A DNA stretch of 64,000 nucleotides, taken from contig NZ_OY771430.1 of assembly GCF_963674565.1 (NCBI RefSeq), positions 2,666,001 to 2,730,000 of the forward strand, in the 5' to 3' direction. The notes beneath the pieces are model-generated. The model was not told the DNA's origin. It saw only the letters and a list, made by a program, of their open reading frames with translations, and ran no database searches. Source of the stretch: an uncultured Carboxylicivirga sp. Its GTDB lineage: Bacteria; Bacteroidota; Bacteroidia; Bacteroidales; Marinilabiliaceae. Positions 1-8,073 of this stretch are shown here, piece after piece. The position numbers and the translations under genes were made by a program. Numbering within the stretch: the first letter of the stretch is position 1; every line of letters begins with the position of its first letter.

Positions 1-858
1 GACTTTGGACCCCGAAAAATATCCATGTTGGAATTTGACAAAGAACATGTTATTGGTCACTATTACTGGACTGCCTTATCTTATTTGGGTGAATCATTAT
101 GGCCAAACAAAAGCTGGGAAAGAGCCTTTTATGGTATGGATGAGCAAATAACTCCGATTGGTCATATATACCAATCGCTATATACCGAAAATCCTAAACT
201 TAAAATAATGGTAAAGGAACCTGATACGGTGAAATATAACGCATGGGATAAACACTATCCTAACAAACGCTGGAGTTGGTATCCGATGTTGGATCATTGG
301 AACTTTAAACGCGGTGATAAACTGGAGGTTCAGGCTTTTACAAATTGTGACGAAATTGAATTAATATTAAATAATACTTCATTAGGAAGTAAGGAATTTA
401 AACCTGGGGAAGAGCCTATTCTTTATTGGGATGTTAATTACCAGCCTGGAGAATTGATTGCAATAGGTAAACGAAACAATAGAATTGTTGCAAGCGATAC
501 ACTTGCTACATCCGAAAAATCAACCCATATTGTTCTGTCTCCAAATAAAAAAACATTAATGGCCAATGGATCTGATTTGGTTTATATTCAGGTAAGCCTA
601 CAGGACAACAAGAAGAATGTTGTTCCCGAAAATAAACTAATCAATTTTAGTGTGACTGGACCGGCAACAATAGCAGGGGTTGCCAATTCAGATATCTTCT
701 CAGACGAATCCTGGCAGGGAAATAAACGAAGTACGATTAATGGGAAATGTCTTATTGTGTTACGTACATCCAACAATAGTGGTAAAATTGAAATTATCGC
801 TAAAGCAAAAGGTTTAAAAACCGGGAAACTTGTATTCAATGCGACCAAAGACAACTAA
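1..858 (+). CDS. GH2 family glycoside hydrolase, C-terminal part (5'-truncated by window edge)
   Basis: The reading frame is open from base 1, so the gene starts outside the window. The visible 285 residues begin in the last part of a GH2 TIM barrel (HYYWTALSYLGES, SWERAFYGMDEQ). A DUF4982-type beta-sandwich follows, with the YNAWDKHYP, RWSWYPMLDHWNF and EIELILNNTSLG signatures. An invasin/Ig-like domain (VLSPNKKTLMANGSDLVYIQVSLQD) ends the protein. This order is typical of large Bacteroidota GH2 beta-galactosidases that act on exported polysaccharides. The catalytic glutamates lie upstream and cannot be checked, so substrate specificity is unknown. The next gene is about 200 bp away on the same strand and looks unrelated. 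Confidence 0.85.
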   Translation, partial: DFGPRKISMLEFDKEHVIGHYYWTALSYLGESLWPNKSWERAFYGMDEQITPIGHIYQSLYTENPKLKIMVKEPDTVKYNAWDKHYPNKRWSWYPMLDHWNFKRGDKLEVQAFTNCDEIELILNNTSLGSKEFKPGEEPILYWDVNYQPGELIAIGKRNNRIVASDTLATSEKSTHIVLSPNKKTLMANGSDLVYIQVSLQDNKKNVVPENKLINFSVTGPATIAGVANSDIFSDESWQGNKRSTINGKCLIVLRTSNNSGKIEIIAKAKGLKTGKLVFNATKDN

Positions 859-1054
859 TTGAAATGATAGATTAATAATTCTTAGATAAACAAAAAACGG
901 TTTGTATCATTTTGTATAAGTTATAGCAGGCGATGTGCTAAATATCAAGGTTTGTAGCCAATTCAAACTACGTGTCGGTTTAACAGGAATTCACAAGGTA
1001 ATCGGCCTCTACTCATACAATTTACTGTTGGTGGTAATTTAAAAAACAAGTAAC

Positions 1055-1648
1055 ATGAGACGTATTATTGTATTGGAATTTATGTCATTAGACGGTGTAA
1101 TTCAATCACCAGGTGGACCTAAAGAAGATATTTCAGGTGGCTTTGAATATGGTGGGTGGACTGTACCCTATGGAGATGAAATATCAGGAAAAATAATACA
1201 AAAGCAAATGGAACCTGCTGATTTATTATTAGGAAGAAAGACATTTGAAAATTGGGAAAATTTCTGGCCTAATAATTCAGAAATGTGGCCAAAAATAAAT
1301 GAGGTTAAAAAATACGTTTTATCAAATACCAGAACTACTTCTGAATGGAATAATTCATTTTTTATACAAAACGTAGAAGACATAAAAAAGCTAAAAAACA
1401 CAAGTGGTTCTGACATTAAGGTATGGGGAAGTAGTGAACTTATCCAATTGCTTTTAAAAAATGATTTAGTCGATGAGCTTTGGTTGAAAATTTTTCCTAT
1501 AACTCTTGGTAAAGGAAAAAAATTATTCGGTGAGGGTGTAAAACAGGCAGGATTCAAGTTAATTGAAAATACAATTACACCAAATGGAGTTATCATAGCA
1601 AACTACAGAAGAGACGGAGAAGTTAAGACTGGAAACTTGGGAGAATAA
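1055..1648 (+). CDS. Dihydrofolate reductase-like (RibD C-terminal domain) protein
   Basis: A 197-aa cytosolic protein of the RibD_C / dihydrofolate-reductase-like family. The N-terminus MRRIIVLEFMSLDGVIQSPGG is the usual family start. LLLGRKTFENW is the NADPH-side loop and VWGSSELIQLLL plus LWLKIFPITLGKGKKLF form the second half of the fold. Such proteins are reductases of unknown substrate and are often stand-alone or cassette-borne. The gene has its own spacer on both sides. The upstream end, GTTGGTGGTAATTTAAA just before ATG, resembles the spacer end in front of the 21.4 kb gene, so it may belong to the same cassette-like class. No operon partner is visible. Family assignment is firm; its reaction is not known. 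Confidence 0.85.
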   Translation: MRRIIVLEFMSLDGVIQSPGGPKEDISGGFEYGGWTVPYGDEISGKIIQKQMEPADLLLGRKTFENWENFWPNNSEMWPKINEVKKYVLSNTRTTSEWNNSFFIQNVEDIKKLKNTSGSDIKVWGSSELIQLLLKNDLVDELWLKIFPITLGKGKKLFGEGVKQAGFKLIENTITPNGVIIANYRRDGEVKTGNLGE

Positions 1649-1742
1649 AAAACTACCGCCAAGTCACTACAAATTAAGGATTACCGATTTACAAGTTCTA
1701 AAAACGTTACTGGCTACACAAAGGAAAACTACACAAAATAGT

Positions 1743-1792
1743 TAGTTAACTATATTTAATAGTTGTATAACTAAATATTATAGTTATATTTG
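1743..1792 (+). promoter_or_regulatory. Promoter and operator of the blaI-M56 operon
   Basis: A TATATTTG -7 box (1785-1792, matching Bacteroidota TAnnTTTG) stands 19 bp after a TTG -33 element at 1763-1765. Three TAGTT/AACTA half-sites lie in and just upstream: a perfect palindrome TAGTTAACTA (1743-1752), the dyad TAGTTGTATAACTA (1760-1773), and ATAGTTATA overlapping the -7 box. BlaI-type repressors bind dyads over their own promoter, so autorepression is the likely function (inference). Confidence 0.65.
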
Positions 1793-1816
1793 TTTTGTAA
1801 TATAAAATCTGATAAT

Positions 1817-2170
1817 ATGAAACTGACAAATCGAGAAGAACAAATCATGAATTATTTATGGGAGAATAATGAATCATTTGTAAAAGATATTATTTCATCT
1901 TTCGACGATCCCAAACCTCATTACAACACTATTTCGACAATCGTAAGAAACCTGGAACAAAAAGGCTATATCGGACATGAAGATTTCGGCTCTACCTTTA
2001 GATATTATGCCTTAGTTACAAAAGAAGACTTTGTTAAAAAGAATGTTAGACAACAGGTTAAAAAATATTTTAACAATTCATACAAATCCTTTATTTCCTC
2101 ATTAGTTGAATCGGAAGATTTATCAGTTGAAGAAATCAAACAACTAATTGAATCTATAAAAAACAAATAA
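1817..2170 (+). CDS. BlaI/MecI family transcriptional repressor
   Basis: A 117-aa winged-helix repressor of the BlaI/MecI/CopY family. The helix-turn-helix region is MKLTNREEQIMNYLWEN...FVKDIISSFDDPKPHYNTISTIVRNLEQKGYI. The C-terminal helices (FISSLVESEDLSVEEIKQLIESI) form the dimerisation domain whose cleavage relieves repression in BlaI and MecI. I start the gene at the ATG at 1817. An in-frame TTG at 1790 overlaps the predicted promoter and would add nine unrelated residues. The stop is one base before the next ATG, so translation is coupled to the M56 protease, the standard two-gene arrangement. What it controls is unknown: no beta-lactamase lies nearby, and in Bacteroidota such pairs have varied targets. 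Confidence 0.9.
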   Translation: MKLTNREEQIMNYLWENNESFVKDIISSFDDPKPHYNTISTIVRNLEQKGYIGHEDFGSTFRYYALVTKEDFVKKNVRQQVKKYFNNSYKSFISSLVESEDLSVEEIKQLIESIKNK

Positions 2171-2171
2171 T

Positions 2172-3536
2172 ATGTCGGCTTTAACATATTACATATATGC
2201 AAATGTTTATATCCTGATTTTTTGGTTCTTTTTTCATTATGTTCTAAGAAAAGAAACGTTTTTTCAGGGTCAACGGATGTATATTCTAAGCTCGGTGATT
2301 ATCTCTTCTCTTTTACCCTTATCTGCATTGTATTCAAACTTCAACGATGTTGTTTATACATTGAATCCAATAAATTTAGTAGTTACGAATGATTTTAATA
2401 TTGTTCATTCAGTAATAACACCTGTTTCAGTTTCTAAATTCTCATGGAGTGAATTAATTAAATATATTACAGTTTTAGGTGGTTTATTAGCCCTTTTAGT
2501 TCATGTATATAATCATATCCGTATTTATTCTTTGATAAATAAATCGAGTATTACCACCTATGAAAAGTTCAATGTCATTATATCATCAGAAAATATTACC
2601 CCATTCTTATACCTCAGAAATATTGTACTACCAAAAACCTTATCAAACCAAGAGAAGGAAATTGCTATACAGCACGAAATTCAGCATTACAAGTTGGCAC
2701 ATGGAATTGACAATATCTTATTCCAACTATTTCAGACGATCTTTTGGATCAATCCTGTTATCTACCTACTAAAAAGGGATTTAAAACAAATTCATGAATT
2801 TCAGGTCGACCAGAAAATGTTAATATCAAACATCGATGTATCTATATATCAATTGACACTAATAAAATTTAGTGTTGGTTGTCAGAAGTTTGCAGTTGCA
2901 AACGGATTAGCTAATAGTAGAATTAAAAATCGAATAAAAATGATGAATAGAAATATAACAGTAAGCTGGAAATGGAAGTTTCTGCTTTTTATTCCGGCAT
3001 TTATTGTGGTTTTATCTTTAGTTAGCTTTAGTCAAAGTACTATGAAGAATGGTTCTTTAACTATGGTACAAAGTGATTCAAGTGATTCCATTGTAATCGA
3101 AAATATATTTGTTCCTGAATCTTTTTTTAATGACATTAAGGTTAATGATGCAGTAATAGTTACTATGAATAAGAATTCTCAATTACTGATTGATAATCAA
3201 GAAATTTCATTAGCAGAAGTCCGACAGACCGTTTATAATTATTTTGTCAATAAAACCTTGAATAAACTTGATTTAACTGCGCCAAATTTATTAAAGACAG
3301 GCTATCAGGAAACTAAAATCTATGTAAAACAAGACTCAAGAACTAAAGAAGATGATTATAAAATGCTAGTAGAAAGTTTAAGTTCATGCATTTTACAGCT
3401 GCAGGATTTATATAGTAATAAAGCATTTGGAAAAGCTTATAGTTCGTTAAGCGTTGATGAAAAGTCGCAAATACGTAATTTAATTCAACCCAGACTTTAC
3501 ACAATGGAACTTCATCCAATAGAGAAATTTAAATAA
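2172..3536 (+). CDS. M56 (BlaR1/MecR1-like) membrane sensor metallopeptidase
   Basis: A 454-aa integral membrane protein. Hydrophobic segments lie near residues 4-22, 35-55, 95-115 and 270-290. The gluzincin motif HEIQH begins at residue 168 (H168, E169, H172), followed by EFQVDQ, which supplies the third-ligand region of M56 peptidases. Residues beyond about 295 form a periplasmic domain without the penicillin-binding fold of true BlaR1. The protein should cleave, or trigger cleavage of, the BlaI repressor encoded one base upstream after sensing an envelope signal. The C-terminal domain matches nothing I recognise, so the ligand is open. Confidence 0.85.
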   Translation: MSALTYYIYANVYILIFWFFFHYVLRKETFFQGQRMYILSSVIISSLLPLSALYSNFNDVVYTLNPINLVVTNDFNIVHSVITPVSVSKFSWSELIKYITVLGGLLALLVHVYNHIRIYSLINKSSITTYEKFNVIISSENITPFLYLRNIVLPKTLSNQEKEIAIQHEIQHYKLAHGIDNILFQLFQTIFWINPVIYLLKRDLKQIHEFQVDQKMLISNIDVSIYQLTLIKFSVGCQKFAVANGLANSRIKNRIKMMNRNITVSWKWKFLLFIPAFIVVLSLVSFSQSTMKNGSLTMVQSDSSDSIVIENIFVPESFFNDIKVNDAVIVTMNKNSQLLIDNQEISLAEVRQTVYNYFVNKTLNKLDLTAPNLLKTGYQETKIYVKQDSRTKEDDYKMLVESLSSCILQLQDLYSNKAFGKAYSSLSVDEKSQIRNLIQPRLYTMELHPIEKFK

Positions 3537-3560
3537 ATACTACCATTATCGAGTAGCCAG

Positions 3561-3584
3561 CCCAGCTAGCTTTTTCTAGCTGGG
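3561..3584 (+). terminator. Hairpin after blaI-M56
   Basis: A perfect 9-bp stem CCCAGCTAG / CTAGCTGGG with a 6-nt CTTTTT loop, 25 bp after the M56 stop codon. No U-tract follows the stem, so termination efficiency is uncertain. Confidence 0.5.
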
Positions 3585-3774
3585 GGAAGCTCTCACTCCC
3601 ATCTTAAAGCTTCGGGATAGTTTTCTCCTATACAGCAACAAGAGCTGAAGCATTTCTACATTATAAGGAATATTGGAGTATATTAAAAAACGACAGAGTC
3701 AATAACCTTTTAAACAAATAACACGACATTGTTAGAATTGGAGATAGACTTTCTGGTGCATGAAACCCAATGCG

Positions 3775-3982
3775 CAACTTAATATACCGTGAGCACAATG
3801 GATTTTTCTATTCTCTCAATGGATTTTACCGGTTACACAGTCTATTTTACTGGTCGCACAATCAATTTTACGGGCTGCACAATATATTTCCGGAGCTCTC
3901 AGTGGATTTTACCAACTGCGCAATGGATTTTACCACCTCCACAATATATTACCGTAACTCTCAGTGCATTTTACCGGTAAAA
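3775..3982. repeat. Ten-copy degenerate tandem repeat, 20-21 bp period
   Basis: Ten consecutive units start at 3775, 3796, 3817, 3838, 3859, 3880, 3900, 3921, 3942 and 3962. The consensus is CAATGGATTTTACCGGYTNCA. Two units are 20 bp and the rest 21 bp, with no unique spacers between them. The last unit contains the perfect palindrome TTTTACCGGTAAAA (3968-3981). The last few units, in diverged form, also occur at about 9874-9936. Two long open frames run through the array only because 21 is a multiple of three; I do not call them genes. Confidence 0.85.
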
Positions 3983-4354
3983 CATACTATTGTATCAGAT
4001 AAAATATGCAATATTGGGTGAGAGAACTAAAGATTAATCGATTATAGTAATAATCACCCGTTGATATCTTGTTAATGAAGGGATTCCTGTATCGGAAACC
4101 TCACATATCATATGAATAGTTTCACCAGGTTGTGCATCATCCGGCACAGTAATTTTTGCTTTTACTGAATCGAAATCCTCTATGGTTTTTCCTTCATAGG
4201 TACCTGCCTCATAATAATGCCACCATCTATAGTATAGCTTATCTCCATCAGGATCTTCTGACCCGGAAGCATCCAACTTTATTGTAGATCCTGCTTTGGC
4301 TTTGATGTTCAATGGTGTATTTTTTAAACCAATTACCGGATGAAAATTGGCCAA
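3928..4354. repeat. Direct repeat, left copy (~427 bp)
   Basis: Closely matches 9874-10297 in the same orientation, with scattered substitutions and a few indels. The pair brackets about 5.5 kb carrying the GH27, GH43, tetR, dsbA-like and nmrA-like genes. Confidence 0.85.
4034..4354 (-). pseudogene. Duplicated 3' fragment of the DUF1593 gene
   Basis: A 106-codon frame that reproduces the last ~103 residues of the intact DUF1593 protein encoded at 9979-11421, with about a dozen substitutions and no internal stop. It covers the PKD-like C-terminal domain only (IKLDASGSEDPDGDKL, RWWHYYEAGTY). DNA similarity extends past the stop codon to about 3928, and ends abruptly at about 4354, where the frame loses its signal peptide and nucleosidase-like domain. 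There is no export signal or promoter, so it is a gene remnant. Confidence 0.85.
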
Positions 4355-4622
4355 TTGAAATAATTACAAAAATGGGAAGATTGGATTGTTGCTCCGTTGA
4401 TTGGGCGGTGCAGTTTGATGGGAAATAACGTTCAACCAAGTTAATTTATTTCGTTTTTTCTCCCATCGCTCAAAGACAAAGAAACCCAACCACAAAAAAC
4501 AACACATCCTGCAAAAACGCCTCGGCCAACACACGAAACCATTTTTTTCGGGAAGAGCTGTTTTTTTTTTGCCGACGCTCCTTTTCGAATTTGTTATTTT
4601 AGTGCTTTATTAAAAATATAAA
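4355..4622. other. Non-coding spacer upstream of GH27
   Basis: No supported gene. The stretch has poly-A/T tracts, including about ten T near 4561-4570, and a GC-richer core (about 4500-4560) unlike either neighbour. It begins exactly where similarity to the DUF1593 gene ends, so it contains one junction of the duplication or insertion. The GH27 promoter must lie in its last 60 bp, but no clear TAnnTTTG box is present. Confidence 0.5.
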
Positions 4623-5870
4623 ATGATGAAACACACGAATCTATTTTGGTTATCAATAATCATAATGATAATCTCATCATGCAATAATCCAGATAATCAA
4701 TTAAACCTTAATGATACTGATAACTTTCAACCTCCTATAATGGGTTGGGCAAGCTGGAACAATTATCATGTTAATATAAACGAGGATATTATCAAATCAC
4801 AAGCTGATGCTATGGTTGACTTAGGTCTGACAGACTTTGGGTATCAATTTATTAATTTGGATGATGGTTTCTTTGGTGGTCGTGATGAGAAAGGGAATCT
4901 TATCTGCCATCCTGAACGCTTTCCCTCAGGAATGAAAAGTCTTGCCGATTACATTCATTCAAAAGAATTAAAGGCAGGTATTTATACCGATGCTGGTATC
5001 AATACCTGTGGTTGTCATTATGATAAAGACACAATTAGTGTTGGCAATGGAATTTATGGTCATGAAGAACAAGACCTAAACCTATTCTTAAAAGAGTGGA
5101 ATTACGACTTTTTAAAAGTTGATTGGTGTGGTGGTAAGTGGCTCAACCTGGATGAAGAATCAAGATATACTTATATCGCTGAAATAGCACGAAAAATTAA
5201 ACCTAATGTCGTTTATAATGTATGCCGTTGGCAATTCCCAGGTAAATGGGTTACCAATTTAGCCCATTCTTGGCGTATTGGTGGAGATTTACGTGCCAAC
5301 TTCAATTCTGTTTTAGGAACAATTGATGCCAATGCAGATTTATGGATGCACTGTTCTAAAGGACATTACAATGATATGGATATGCTACAGGTAGGACGCG
5401 GAATGACTTATGAAGAAGATAAGACACAATTTTCCATGTGGTGTTTAATGCATTCACCATTGATTTTAGGTAATGATTTAACTAAAACTACAGAGCAAAC
5501 TTTATCCATTATTACTAATCAAGAGCTTATTGACATCAACCAATCAACATTTGTATATCAGGCACGAAGGATAATTGACAATGACAGTATCGAAGTTTGG
5601 GCAAAACCTTTAGTGTCTACAATGAGCGGAGAAATAACAGTAGCTTTGCTTAATAGGACAAATAATTTACAGAATTACAGTTTTAATATAGAAGAAATCG
5701 GTCTGGATATTAAAGAAGGCTATTCAGCAAAAGATTTATGGACAAAGGAAGAATTTGCTGTCTCAACATCCCCGGAGATTAGTAAAGAAATTCCACCTCA
5801 TGGCGTTGTGGTACTAAAAATAAAAGGGAAGGCACTTCCTTTTAATGTATTTCAGTATGCCGATAAATAA
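4623..5870 (+). CDS. GH27 alpha-galactosidase-type lipoprotein
   Basis: A 415-aa glycoside hydrolase of family GH27. The N-terminus is a lipoprotein signal with Cys20 (IIMIISSC). The catalytic barrel begins at PPIMGWASWNNY, continues through FINLDDGFFGGRD and AGIYTDAGINTCG, and contains the nucleophile motif LKVDWCGG (D167). The acid/base motif is YNDMDMLQVG (D251/D253 region). A small C-terminal beta domain (about residues 320-410) completes the usual family length. GH27 enzymes release terminal alpha-D-galactose, or beta-L-arabinopyranose in some members; the two cannot be separated by eye. The protein should sit on the periplasmic or outer-membrane side. The following GH43 gene starts 18 bp downstream, so the two are probably co-transcribed and act on the same galactose-rich side chains (inference). 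Confidence 0.9.
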   Translation: MMKHTNLFWLSIIIMIISSCNNPDNQLNLNDTDNFQPPIMGWASWNNYHVNINEDIIKSQADAMVDLGLTDFGYQFINLDDGFFGGRDEKGNLICHPERFPSGMKSLADYIHSKELKAGIYTDAGINTCGCHYDKDTISVGNGIYGHEEQDLNLFLKEWNYDFLKVDWCGGKWLNLDEESRYTYIAEIARKIKPNVVYNVCRWQFPGKWVTNLAHSWRIGGDLRANFNSVLGTIDANADLWMHCSKGHYNDMDMLQVGRGMTYEEDKTQFSMWCLMHSPLILGNDLTKTTEQTLSIITNQELIDINQSTFVYQARRIIDNDSIEVWAKPLVSTMSGEITVALLNRTNNLQNYSFNIEEIGLDIKEGYSAKDLWTKEEFAVSTSPEISKEIPPHGVVVLKIKGKALPFNVFQYADK

Positions 5871-5888
5871 TTTGAAAATTACAGAAAA

Positions 5889-7295
5889 ATGCAAATAAAA
5901 CATCTGGTATTTATTGCCATCATTTTTACAGCTTGCTCTGTTCAAAAAAAGGAAAATTACCAATCAATAATTAGTGGTATACCTTGGTATACTGAGGATG
6001 GAAATAATGTTTCAGCTCATGGAGCAAATATTATAAGGGAGGGTGACAGATATTATTTCTTTGGTGAATATAAGAACAATGAAAATAATAGATTTGAGGG
6101 TTTTAGCTGCTATTCATCATCTGATTTGATGAATTGGAGGTTCGAAAGCATTGCAATGCCTCCAAATAAAACAGGAAGATTATCAGGTACTGAATGCATT
6201 GGAGAGCGTCCTAAAGTTATGAAATGTCCAACGACAGGAGAATTTATCATGTATATGCATGCCGACTCTAACCACTATAGAAATCCAGCTGTAGAATACG
6301 CTGTTTCCAAAAAAATTACAGGCCCATATGAATACAAAGGACGATTGATGTTTGGTGACACTTACATAAGACGTTGGGATATGGGAACATTTCAGGATGA
6401 TGATGGTACAGGTTACATTATTATGCACCATGGTGATATTTTTAAATTGGCTGATGATTACAAGACTGTGGTATCACAGACATTAAAACATGACACAATA
6501 CTCCGTACTGAATCACCAGCGGTTTTTAAATGCAATGGAACTTACTATTGGATTGGTTCTGGTTTAACAGGTTGGGAACGTAACGACAATATGTACTTTA
6601 CCGCAAAATCTCTTGCAGGCCCTTGGGAAATGAGAGGAGTGATAGCACCTGAAGGTTCACTTACCTGGAATTCGCAATCTACTTATGTTTTTCCTGTGGT
6701 TGGGAGTGAAACTACAACATTCATTTATATGGGCGACCGATGGTCATTCCCTAAGCAACGTGCTACCGCAACTTATGTATGGCAACCACTGGTATTTAAT
6801 GGCGATGAAATTTCGATGCCTGCGTATCATGAAAGTTGGACTATTGATGTTGAGACAGGTGAATGGAAAGACGTACCTCTAAAACCTGATTATGAAATAT
6901 CAAACACTGATGATGCTGTAAAGTATGAAGGAAGCTGGGAAGATACCTCAGGTGACAACACAAAATCCAAACGAGCAAATACAAAGGATGCAATTATTTC
7001 AATTTCATTCAAAGGTTCAAGAATAGCATTGCGAGGTGTAGCCTCTATTGACTGTGGCTATGGTCATGTTGTAATTCAAAACATAAAAGGAGAGATTTTA
7101 CACGATACATGGATAGATATGTATTCGAATAAAACAGTTGAAGGGTTGCAATATTTGAGTCCAATTCTACCCAAAGGAGAATATATTTTAACTTTTTCAC
7201 CGACCCAATCACATTGGTACTGGACAGAAAAGTCAGGAAAACAATGGGGAAGTAAGGATACATTTATATCATTTAGTAAAGCTTGGGTGTTCTAG
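5889..7295 (+). CDS. GH43 lipoprotein, exo-beta-1,3-galactanase-like subfamily
   Basis: A 468-aa lipoprotein (signal ending FTACS, Cys16). Residues about 35-330 form a five-bladed propeller with NVSAHGANII...YYFFGEYKNN, MGTFQDDDGTGYIIMHH and ESPAVFKCNGTYYWIGSGLTGW. These signatures resemble GH43 subfamilies 24/34, which include exo-beta-1,3-galactanases of arabinogalactan degradation. As in that group, the usual GH43 N-terminal catalytic Asp is replaced by the AHGA motif. Residues about 345-468 look like a beta-sandwich carbohydrate-binding domain (ISFKGSRIALRGVASIDCGYGHV). It follows the GH27 gene closely, consistent with joint attack on galactan or arabinogalactan side chains. The family call is firm; the substrate is inferred. 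Confidence 0.8.
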   Translation: MQIKHLVFIAIIFTACSVQKKENYQSIISGIPWYTEDGNNVSAHGANIIREGDRYYFFGEYKNNENNRFEGFSCYSSSDLMNWRFESIAMPPNKTGRLSGTECIGERPKVMKCPTTGEFIMYMHADSNHYRNPAVEYAVSKKITGPYEYKGRLMFGDTYIRRWDMGTFQDDDGTGYIIMHHGDIFKLADDYKTVVSQTLKHDTILRTESPAVFKCNGTYYWIGSGLTGWERNDNMYFTAKSLAGPWEMRGVIAPEGSLTWNSQSTYVFPVVGSETTTFIYMGDRWSFPKQRATATYVWQPLVFNGDEISMPAYHESWTIDVETGEWKDVPLKPDYEISNTDDAVKYEGSWEDTSGDNTKSKRANTKDAIISISFKGSRIALRGVASIDCGYGHVVIQNIKGEILHDTWIDMYSNKTVEGLQYLSPILPKGEYILTFSPTQSHWYWTEKSGKQWGSKDTFISFSKAWVF

Positions 7296-7366
7296 TATTT
7301 GAAATATATGAATTAATTGAAGAAACTAAATGATAACAAAATACCTCCGCACTTCATGCTAGAAAT

Positions 7367-7906
7367 TTATCTAAATGAATTAAGGATTTCCCAAAACTGA
7401 TTGACTAAATAGTCTGAATTGTAATCATTTTTATTTGTTAACCACCATTCAATTAATCCTGCCCCGGCGCAAACAATAAACTGGGTAGCTACTGTCTTAT
7501 CAAGATTGTCTTTGAACTTTTTATTTTCAAAATATTCACTCAATCCGATATGAAGTATTTCTTCCATCTTTTTACGAAAATAGGCATTGTCATCGCCAGT
7601 AAGCATGACCCGATAAAATGAACTATGTTCCTCTAAGTACTCAAATGTTGATAGCATTGCATTTTTCGATGTAAAACCGCCACCATGATTTCCGGTACAC
7701 AGAGTCAAAATGATATCCAGATGCATTTCGATACATTGGTCGCGCAAATCGTTTTTGTCTTTAAAGTGAAGATAAAAAGTGCCCCGATTGACATTAGCAG
7801 TATCGGTAATCATTTTAATGGATATTTTCTGAAATGTATTTTTCTCCATTAAATCTGTAAAGGTATCGAATATGACTTGTCTCGATTTTTGAATACGTCT
7901 GTCCAT
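7367..7906 (-). CDS. TetR/AcrR family transcriptional regulator
   Basis: A 179-aa TetR-family repressor. The N-terminal helix-turn-helix is RRIQKSRQVIFDTFTDLMEKNTFQKISIKMITDTANVNRGTFYLHFKDKNDL; the all-helical rest (residues 60-179) is the ligand and dimer domain. It faces away from the dsbA-like/nmrA-like unit across a 167-bp gap that carries three copies of a TGTCTAT element, two of them placed on the promoter of that unit. Divergent repression of the pair, and of itself, is the likely role. The inducer is unknown, but the target genes suggest a thiol or quinone-type stress (inference). Confidence 0.9.
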   Translation of the reverse strand: MDRRIQKSRQVIFDTFTDLMEKNTFQKISIKMITDTANVNRGTFYLHFKDKNDLRDQCIEMHLDIILTLCTGNHGGGFTSKNAMLSTFEYLEEHSSFYRVMLTGDDNAYFRKKMEEILHIGLSEYFENKKFKDNLDKTVATQFIVCAGAGLIEWWLTNKNDYNSDYLVNQFWEILNSFR

Positions 7907-7962
7907 AATTCCGTAGTAAACAATTGAAAATTAATCAACAAATCTTAAGCATGTGTTCAATA

Positions 7963-8047
7963 ATAGACAAAACAGCCTAAGTATTTGTTAAAAGTGACTG
8001 CAAAGTAAATAAACATTTGTCTATAAATCAACACGTGTCTATTTTTG
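7963..8047 (+). promoter_or_regulatory. dsbA-like promoter with putative TetR operators
   Basis: TTTG (8016-8019), a 20-bp gap, then TATTTTTG (8040-8047) match the Bacteroidota -33/-7 consensus, 27 bp before the ATG at 8074. TGTCTAT occurs at 8018-8024 and 8036-8042, overlapping the -33 and -7 boxes, and in inverted form (ATAGACA) at 7963-7969 on the tetR side. The arrangement predicts repression by the divergent TetR protein. Confidence 0.7.
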
Positions 8048-8073
8048 TGTCATTAATTTGAAAATAATTCAAA

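Noticed and set aside
588..854. Open frame of 88 codons on the minus strand
   Set aside because: Lies inside and antisense to the GH2 gene; low-complexity hydrophobic translation typical of a shadow frame.
3612..3720. Possible transposase C-terminal remnant (frame ending EYWSILKNDRVNNLLNK)
   Set aside because: Only about 35 codons without start, inverted repeats or recognisable motif; cannot be told from chance.
3775..3982. CRISPR array
   Set aside because: Units are contiguous and diverged, with no unique spacers and no cas genes nearby.
3770..4021. Two overlapping open frames of 83 and 63 codons on the plus strand
   Set aside because: They run through the 21-bp tandem array and are open only because the unit length is a multiple of three; no ribosome site or homology.
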